Positions 16,533 to 20,545 of a DNA stretch of 20,545 nt are shown here, in pieces. The stretch lies in IMG/VR virus record IMGVR_UViG_3300004770_000143, positions 1 through 20,545 of that record. One strand, given 5' to 3'. Position 1 is the first letter of the stretch. Every line of letters begins with the position of its first letter. The notes beneath the pieces are model-generated. The model worked only from the letters and a program-made list of their open reading frames with translations, ran no database searches and had not been told where the DNA came from. Origin of the DNA: a virus. A program made the position numbers and the translations under genes.

Positions 16533-17573
16533 ATGTCTACGTTATGGTTAGATCAGAAATATGCATCTCTTGTTGGTACACAATTAGAACGATTTAAGAT
16601 TGTAAAGACCAAACCATTTGGTGCAAAGTTCAGATGTATTGTATGTGGTGATTCACAATCCAATAAATTAAAGACTCGTGGCTACTTTTATGAACACACT
16701 GATCGTATCAATGTGAAATGTCATAATTGTGGCTATAGTGCTTCTCTTCAAAAATTTATTCAATTAATAAATCCTGTTCTTTATTCAGAATATAGGATTG
16801 AATTCTTGAAGAATTCTGATCAATCAAAGCTTGAGCCAGAGAAGTTCGTAACTGATGTAACAAAGTTTTCATCAAGGAGAGTTGATCATTTTGATCCATT
16901 TAAATCTTTAAAAAAGATATCGCAGTTGCCTTATGATCATGCAGCAAAAAAATATATTTTAGATCGAAAAATACCCCCAAATACGCATTTTAGACTTTAT
17001 TATTCACCTACATATTATCACTGGGTGAATGAAATTATCCCTGATAAGTTCAATGAAAAGGCTTTAAAATTTGATGAGCCTCGTATAATTCTTCCTTTCA
17101 TTGATGAAAGGGGATATGTATTTGGATTTACTGGCAGAGCAATTCGTTCATCCACAGGGTTGCGTTATTCCACAATCATTTTAGACGACACGAAACAGAA
17201 GGTATTTGGTCAAGAAACAATAGACAAAAGAAAAATTGTTTACATTGTTGAAGGACCAATTGACAGTTTGTTTCTTGATAATTGTTTGGCAATGGCTGGT
17301 TCAGACGTTAACTTTAATTTGCTTGCAGACTCTAACAAGATTGTGATAGTATATGATAACGAACCCAGAAACAAAGAAATTGTTAGTAAGATCAACAAAG
17401 CAATTGATCAAGGGTTCAAGGTCTGTATCTGGCCAGATCACATCAAAGAAAAAGATATCAACGATATGATTAAAACTGGTCATACAGGTGCATCTGTTCA
17501 ATCTATTATTGACCATAATACATATTCTGGGCTTTCAGCTAAGATGCGTATGCAGTCATGGAGCAAATTATGA
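16533..17573 (+). CDS. DNA primase, T4 gp61-like
   Basis: The 346-residue product closely matches the ~340-residue length of T4 gp61, the primase that makes RNA primers for lagging-strand synthesis in the gp41/gp61 primosome. A four-cysteine zinc-binding module is at residues 35-66 (C35, C38, C63, C66: RCIVCGD and KCHNCGY), which reads template DNA. The middle contains EPRIILPFIDERGYVFGFTGRAI (residues ~182-204). The TOPRIM catalytic region follows: VYIVEGPIDSLFLDN with E240, VIVYDNEPRN with D275, and KDINDMI with D308 and D311. It lies directly behind the sigma70-type promoter, as expected for an early replication gene, and its stop overlaps the next start (ATGA). Confidence 0.9.
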   Translation: MSTLWLDQKYASLVGTQLERFKIVKTKPFGAKFRCIVCGDSQSNKLKTRGYFYEHTDRINVKCHNCGYSASLQKFIQLINPVLYSEYRIEFLKNSDQSKLEPEKFVTDVTKFSSRRVDHFDPFKSLKKISQLPYDHAAKKYILDRKIPPNTHFRLYYSPTYYHWVNEIIPDKFNEKALKFDEPRIILPFIDERGYVFGFTGRAIRSSTGLRYSTIILDDTKQKVFGQETIDKRKIVYIVEGPIDSLFLDNCLAMAGSDVNFNLLADSNKIVIVYDNEPRNKEIVSKINKAIDQGFKVCIWPDHIKEKDINDMIKTGHTGASVQSIIDHNTYSGLSAKMRMQSWSKL

Positions 17574-17737
17574 AATATTCATCAGAAATACAAACAGACG
17601 AAAATGGAGAGTTGTTCATCATTATTCCTGATGATCTAATCAAAGAACTTGATTGGAAAGAAGGAGATGTGTTACAATGGTCTGTTGAAGGCAATACAGC
17701 AATTTTATCACGTAATGAGGCAGAGAAGAATGATTAA
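17570..17737 (+). CDS. AbrB/MazE-like small DNA-binding protein (55 aa)
   Basis: This short gene fills the space between primase and nrdA. It has GGAG at 17560-17563, six bases before the ATG, overlaps the primase stop by ATGA, and overlaps the nrdA start by eight bases. The product, MKYSSEIQTDENGELFIIIP followed by DDLIKELDWKEGDVLQWSVE and GNTAILSRNE, has the swapped-hairpin AbrB pattern: a basic start, a short beta-strand ending in IP, a helix 'LIKELDWKEGD', and two closing strands. AbrB-fold proteins include antitoxins (MazE) and transition-state regulators. No toxin gene is adjacent, so a regulatory role in the early operon is the simpler inference. Confidence 0.75.
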   Translation: MKYSSEIQTDENGELFIIIPDDLIKELDWKEGDVLQWSVEGNTAILSRNEAEKND

Positions 17738-19193
17738 TACAGTTCTAGTAACAAAAAGAAACGGTACAAAAGAACATTTAGACTTGGCTAAATTCCATAA
17801 AGTTGTTTCTTGGGCATGTGAAGGAATTAACGGTGTTTCAGAATCAGAAATTGAATTGAAGTCTCAAATTCAATTTTATAATGGCATCAAGACAACTGAT
17901 ATTCAAGAAACACTAATTAAGGCTTCAGCTGACCTTATTTCAGAAGATAATCCCGGTTATCAGTATGTTGCTGGTCGTCTCATCAATTATCATATCAGAA
18001 AGCAGGTTTATGGTGACTATAATGTTCCTACTCTCAATAATCATATTGATAACGTTATTGGCGCAGGATATTATGACAAAAGTATTAAAGAATGGTATTC
18101 TGCTTCTGATCTTGCTACTCTTAATACTTACATTGATCACAAGCGAGACTTTTCTATCGCTTATGTTGGCATGGAACAGTTTCGTGGCAAGTACCTAATC
18201 AAAAACCGTTCAACTGGTCAGGTTTTTGAAACGCCGCAGTTTGCCTACATGCTTATCGCAATGGTGCTTTTCCGTAATTACCCAAAAGAAACCCGTTTGA
18301 AATGGGTAAAGGATTTATATGATGCAACATCTACTTTTGAAATATCGTTGCCGACTCCTATTATGGCAGGTCTCCGTTCGCCTCAGAAGCAATTCTCTTC
18401 GTGCGTTCTTATCGAAGCAGGTGACAGTCTTGATTCAATTTCTGCAACAGCTTCCGCAGTCGTTAAGTATGTTTCTCAAAAAGCTGGTATCGGTATTAAT
18501 GCTGGTCGTATTCGTGCTATCGGCTCTCCTATTCGCTCTGGTGATACTACGCATACTGGTGTCATTCCTTTCTACAAGCACTTCCAAAGTGCAGTTAAAT
18601 CGTGTTCACAAGGCGGTGTTAGAGGCGGTGCGGCAACTCTTTATTACCCTATCTGGCATTTGGAAGTCGAAGATTTGTTGGTATTGAAGAACAATAAGGG
18701 CACAGAAGATAATCGTATCCGTGGCTTGGACTATGGTGTCCAATTTAATAAGGTGATGTATGAAAGACTTCTCACAGGAGGTAACATTACCCTCTTTTCT
18801 CCTAACGACGTTCCTGACTTGTATGACTCTTTTTTTATTGATACTGACAGGTTTAGAAATTTATACGAGTCTGCAGAACAAAACCCAGCAATTAGAAAGA
18901 AAACAATACCAGCCATTGAACTCTTCTCAGGATTCATGCAAGAGAGGAAGGATACCGGACGTATTTATCTGCAGAATGTAGATCACGCTAATGATCATGG
19001 ATCGTTCATTAAGGAGTTAGCACCTATTCGCATGTCAAATTTGTGCACAGAAATAACTTTGCCGAGTTTTCCTCTTAATGATATTAACGATGGTAAACCA
19101 GTTAAGAAGCATATCAAAATGACCAAAGCTGACTATGAAAAATATTTGATTTGGCGTAAAAATAATCCAAATACACCTCTCCCCAATTCATAG
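17730..19193 (+). CDS. nrdA: Ribonucleotide reductase class Ia large subunit, N-terminal piece (NrdA-a)
   Basis: The 487-residue piece makes up the first part of the NrdA subunit that, with NrdB, reduces ribonucleoside diphosphates to deoxyribonucleotides. I start it at 17730 because GAGG at 17717-17720 precedes it and because this gives E. coli-like numbering: FSSC is C225, and SNLCTE gives N437, C439 and E441, identical positions to E. coli NrdA. An upstream in-frame ATG at 17649 would overlap the AbrB-like gene. Residues ~5-95 form the allosteric ATP cone (VTKRNGTKEHLDLAKFHKVV onward). After ITLPSFPLND the sequence departs from ordinary NrdA and runs ~37 residues (DGKPVKKHIKMTKADYEKYL onward) to a stop. 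The second redox cysteine lies in a separate gene after an endonuclease insertion. Confidence 0.9.
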   Translation: MINTVLVTKRNGTKEHLDLAKFHKVVSWACEGINGVSESEIELKSQIQFYNGIKTTDIQETLIKASADLISEDNPGYQYVAGRLINYHIRKQVYGDYNVPTLNNHIDNVIGAGYYDKSIKEWYSASDLATLNTYIDHKRDFSIAYVGMEQFRGKYLIKNRSTGQVFETPQFAYMLIAMVLFRNYPKETRLKWVKDLYDATSTFEISLPTPIMAGLRSPQKQFSSCVLIEAGDSLDSISATASAVVKYVSQKAGIGINAGRIRAIGSPIRSGDTTHTGVIPFYKHFQSAVKSCSQGGVRGGAATLYYPIWHLEVEDLLVLKNNKGTEDNRIRGLDYGVQFNKVMYERLLTGGNITLFSPNDVPDLYDSFFIDTDRFRNLYESAEQNPAIRKKTIPAIELFSGFMQERKDTGRIYLQNVDHANDHGSFIKELAPIRMSNLCTEITLPSFPLNDINDGKPVKKHIKMTKADYEKYLIWRKNNPNTPLPNS

Positions 19194-19197
19194 CAGA

Positions 19198-19205
19198 TAT
19201 AAATA
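19198..19205 (+). promoter_or_regulatory. T4-type late promoter box TATAAATA ahead of the endonuclease
   Basis: An exact TATAAATA lies five bases after the nrdA-a stop and 23 bases before the endonuclease start. An AAGGAG site at 19215-19220 follows with eight-base spacing. This gives the nuclease its own late expression within an otherwise early operon, as known for several T4-family homing endonucleases. Confidence 0.7.
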
Positions 19206-19228
19206 GTTGTGAAGAAGGAGACACAACT

Positions 19229-19837
19229 ATGATTACACTTTATGTTAAAACTCACAGAGTTACAGGATTAAAATACCTTGGTAAAACAGAAAGAGACCCA
19301 TATACGTATTCTGGTTCTGGTATTAGATGGAAACGAGAATTAAACAAATATGGTAATGATGTTGAAACTGAGGTATTATTTCAATCTGAAAATATTGAAG
19401 ATATTAGAGAAAAGGGATTGTATTATTCTGAGCTATGGAATATAGTTGAATCTAGTGAGTGGGCAAATTTCATAGAAGAAAATGGTTCTGGTGGAGATAC
19501 TTCAAAATATAATGATTATAAAGCAATTTCTGAGAAGTTGAAAGGTGTTCCTAGACCTAGAACAAAAGAACATCAAGATGCTTTGACTAAATCTTTAAAG
19601 GGTCAAAAAGCTTGGAATAAAGGAATAAAAACTGGTCCTGTTAGTGAAGAAACTAAAAAGAAACATACATTAGCTAGAACAGGTCAGAAACGTGGAAAAT
19701 ACATATTACACAAAGAACCACACGGAACAAAACATCTGCAAGGAAAGAAAGCTAGTTGCTTGTGCTGTCATAGAGAATTTGATCTGGGCAATTTAGCTAA
19801 ACATTTAAGGAAAAAAGAAAATGAATCTACCATTTAA
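19229..19837 (+). CDS. Free-standing GIY-YIG homing endonuclease
   Basis: The 202-residue product belongs to the GIY-YIG nucleases that cut an uninterrupted allele and spread their own gene. The variant core is visible as TLYVK (Y5), KYLGKT (Y16-L17-G18), YSGSGIRWKREL (candidate catalytic R33 or R36), and the segment EKGLYYSELWNIVESSEWAN with candidate catalytic glutamates near 61-74. Residues ~101-152 contain two NUMOD3-like DNA-binding modules (SEKLKGVPRPRTKEHQDALT and GPVSEETKKKHTLARTGQKR). The C-terminus has a zinc-finger-like CLCCHREFDLGNLAKHLRKK. The late promoter and the AAGGAG site favour late expression. Its last 17 bases overlap the start of nrdA-b in another frame. The assignment to nuclease family is firm; activity is inferred. 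Confidence 0.9.
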   Translation: MITLYVKTHRVTGLKYLGKTERDPYTYSGSGIRWKRELNKYGNDVETEVLFQSENIEDIREKGLYYSELWNIVESSEWANFIEENGSGGDTSKYNDYKAISEKLKGVPRPRTKEHQDALTKSLKGQKAWNKGIKTGPVSEETKKKHTLARTGQKRGKYILHKEPHGTKHLQGKKASCLCCHREFDLGNLAKHLRKKENESTI

Positions 19838-20545
19838 CTTTGAAGTTGTAACAGAGGTAGCTAGAGATGATACTGAACATGTATATGTATTTGATGAAGA
19901 ATTTGAAAGTGAATCAGAAGCAGAGATTAGCCTCTGTACGCTTTCGGCAATAAACTGGGGGAAAATTCGTGATCCTGCTGATTTTGAACGTCCTTGTACT
20001 CTTGCTGTTCGTGCTTTGGACGAGCTACTTGACTATCAAGATTACCCTGTCTTGGCTGCTAAAAATTCAACTATGGCCAGACGTCCTCTTGGTGTTGGTA
20101 TTATTAACCTCGCTTATTGGTTGGCTCGCAATGATCTTAGCTATCAGCATATTGATCACGATGGGTTGAATAAACTTCATGCGTATGCTGAGGCTTGGTC
20201 TTATTATCTTATCAAAGCATCAGTTGATTTGGCGGAGGAAAAAGGTGCGTGCCCGAAAAGTAATGAAACAAAATACAGTCAAGGTTTGTTCCCCATACAT
20301 ACCTACAAGAAAGAACTGGACGAAATTGTATCGCCTGCGTATCGCATGGACTGGGTTTCATTGGGCGATAAGGTTCAGTCTGTCGGCATCAGAAACTCAA
20401 CGCTTATGGCTCTCATGCCATCAGAAACATCAGCACAGATTAGCAACGCAACAAATGGTATTGAGCCACCAAGATCGCTTGTCTCTGTTAAACAGTCTAA
20501 AGATGGCGTCCTTAAACAAGTTGTACCAGAAGTTCGTAAACTTAA
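19821..20545 (+). CDS. nrdA: Ribonucleotide reductase class Ia large subunit, C-terminal piece (NrdA-b), 3' end outside window
   Basis: This frame opens with ATG at 19821, with AAGG at 19807-19810 upstream, and runs off the window end after 241 codons. The first ~33 residues (MNLPFNFEVVTEVARDDTEH onward) are not ordinary NrdA. From ISLCTLSAINWG the match to NrdA is clear: C39 here corresponds to E. coli C462, the redox partner of C225. Further NrdA landmarks are AVRALDELLDYQDYP, LGVGIINLAYWLA and the substrate phosphate loop PSETSAQISNATNGIEPPRS. The tyrosine pair of the radical-transfer path and the C-terminal cysteines should lie beyond the window. It must act with NrdA-a to rebuild one active site. 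Because it lacks its own promoter, it can be made from the early transcript and also from the late transcript that starts at the endonuclease. Confidence 0.9.
   Translation, partial: MNLPFNFEVVTEVARDDTEHVYVFDEEFESESEAEISLCTLSAINWGKIRDPADFERPCTLAVRALDELLDYQDYPVLAAKNSTMARRPLGVGIINLAYWLARNDLSYQHIDHDGLNKLHAYAEAWSYYLIKASVDLAEEKGACPKSNETKYSQGLFPIHTYKKELDEIVSPAYRMDWVSLGDKVQSVGIRNSTLMALMPSETSAQISNATNGIEPPRSLVSVKQSKDGVLKQVVPEVRKL

Larger units (their letters stand above)
19191..19837 (+). mobile_element. Homing-endonuclease insertion splitting nrdA
   Basis: About 630 bases carrying a late promoter, a ribosome binding site and a GIY-YIG nuclease gene sit between the two nrdA pieces. Only 35 bases precede the nuclease and its end overlaps the second nrdA piece, so there is no room for a group I intron. 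Hand counts of three 60-base samples give 30 G+C at 18361-18420 (nrdA), 17 at 19381-19440 (insert) and 24 at 20101-20160 (nrdA), in line with a foreign origin. The exact ends of the insertion cannot be fixed without an uninterrupted relative. Confidence 0.7.

Noticed and set aside
17649-17729. An earlier start for the first nrdA piece
   Set aside because: It would overlap the AbrB-like gene widely, add 27 residues absent from NrdA, and break the exact agreement of catalytic residue numbers with E. coli NrdA.
19191-19837. A group I intron or intein in nrdA
   Set aside because: Only 35 bases lie between the first nrdA stop and the nuclease, and the nuclease overlaps the second piece, so no ribozyme core fits; there are no intein splicing blocks and each piece has its own start or stop.

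Overview
The window looks like part of the genome of a T4-like myovirus that infects a Gram-negative bacterium. The DNA is AT-rich and every convincing gene lies on the + strand, tightly packed. Three lines point to T4-like biology: a gp61-type primase, a class Ia ribonucleotide reductase large subunit (NrdA), and three exact copies of the T4-type late promoter box TATAAATA just ahead of genes. A two-gene spanin system whose second member is an outer-membrane lipoprotein indicates a host with an outer membrane. The fibre architecture (collagen-like G-x-y runs, an Mtd-type N-terminus, glycine-rich domains) resembles phages of marine or freshwater bacteria, but the host cannot be named from sequence alone.

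Region 1 (1-14186) is a late virion-surface block. It holds the 3' end of one collagen-like fibre, a giant 1831-residue fibre with Mtd-like N-terminus, twelve tandem 26-residue repeats and a second collagen-like stalk, a 77-residue protein, an 802-residue beta-repeat plus glycine-rich fibre, a basic 581-residue protein with a DUF6321-like segment, a Dps-like ferritin with an intact ferroxidase signature, a 280-residue structural-type protein, and a fibre with leucine-rich-repeat-like segments. Late promoter boxes precede the giant fibre and the 581-residue gene. Weaker variants precede the Dps and 280-residue genes.

Region 2 (14200-16468) is a compact run with tiny gaps or overlaps. It encodes a minimal core of an adenylate-forming (ANL) enzyme, two proteins that look like conserved T4-like phage proteins of unknown function, and an i-spanin/o-spanin pair for the last step of lysis. 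No holin or endolysin is visible.

Region 3 (16472-20545) is an early, DNA-metabolism block. A near-consensus sigma70-type promoter (TTGACT, 17 bases, TATACT) drives a primase gene, then an overlapping 55-residue AbrB/MazE-like gene, then nrdA. The reductase gene is broken in two by a free-standing GIY-YIG homing endonuclease gene that carries its own late promoter and ribosome binding site. The first half carries the ATP cone and the residues equivalent to E. coli NrdA C225, N437, C439 and E441. The second half carries the other redox cysteine (E. coli C462), so a working active site would need both polypeptides. This is the same logic as the 'genes-in-pieces' NrdA of Aeromonas phage Aeh1, where the inserted nuclease is of the HNH type, but here the inserted nuclease belongs to another family.

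The strongest leads are the split reductase with its endonuclease, the phage-borne minimal ANL core, the Dps gene inside a virion-gene block, and the repeat-built fibres. I saw no tRNA, CRISPR array, insertion sequence or convincing intrinsic terminator, and no gene-free stretch exceeds about 75 bases.
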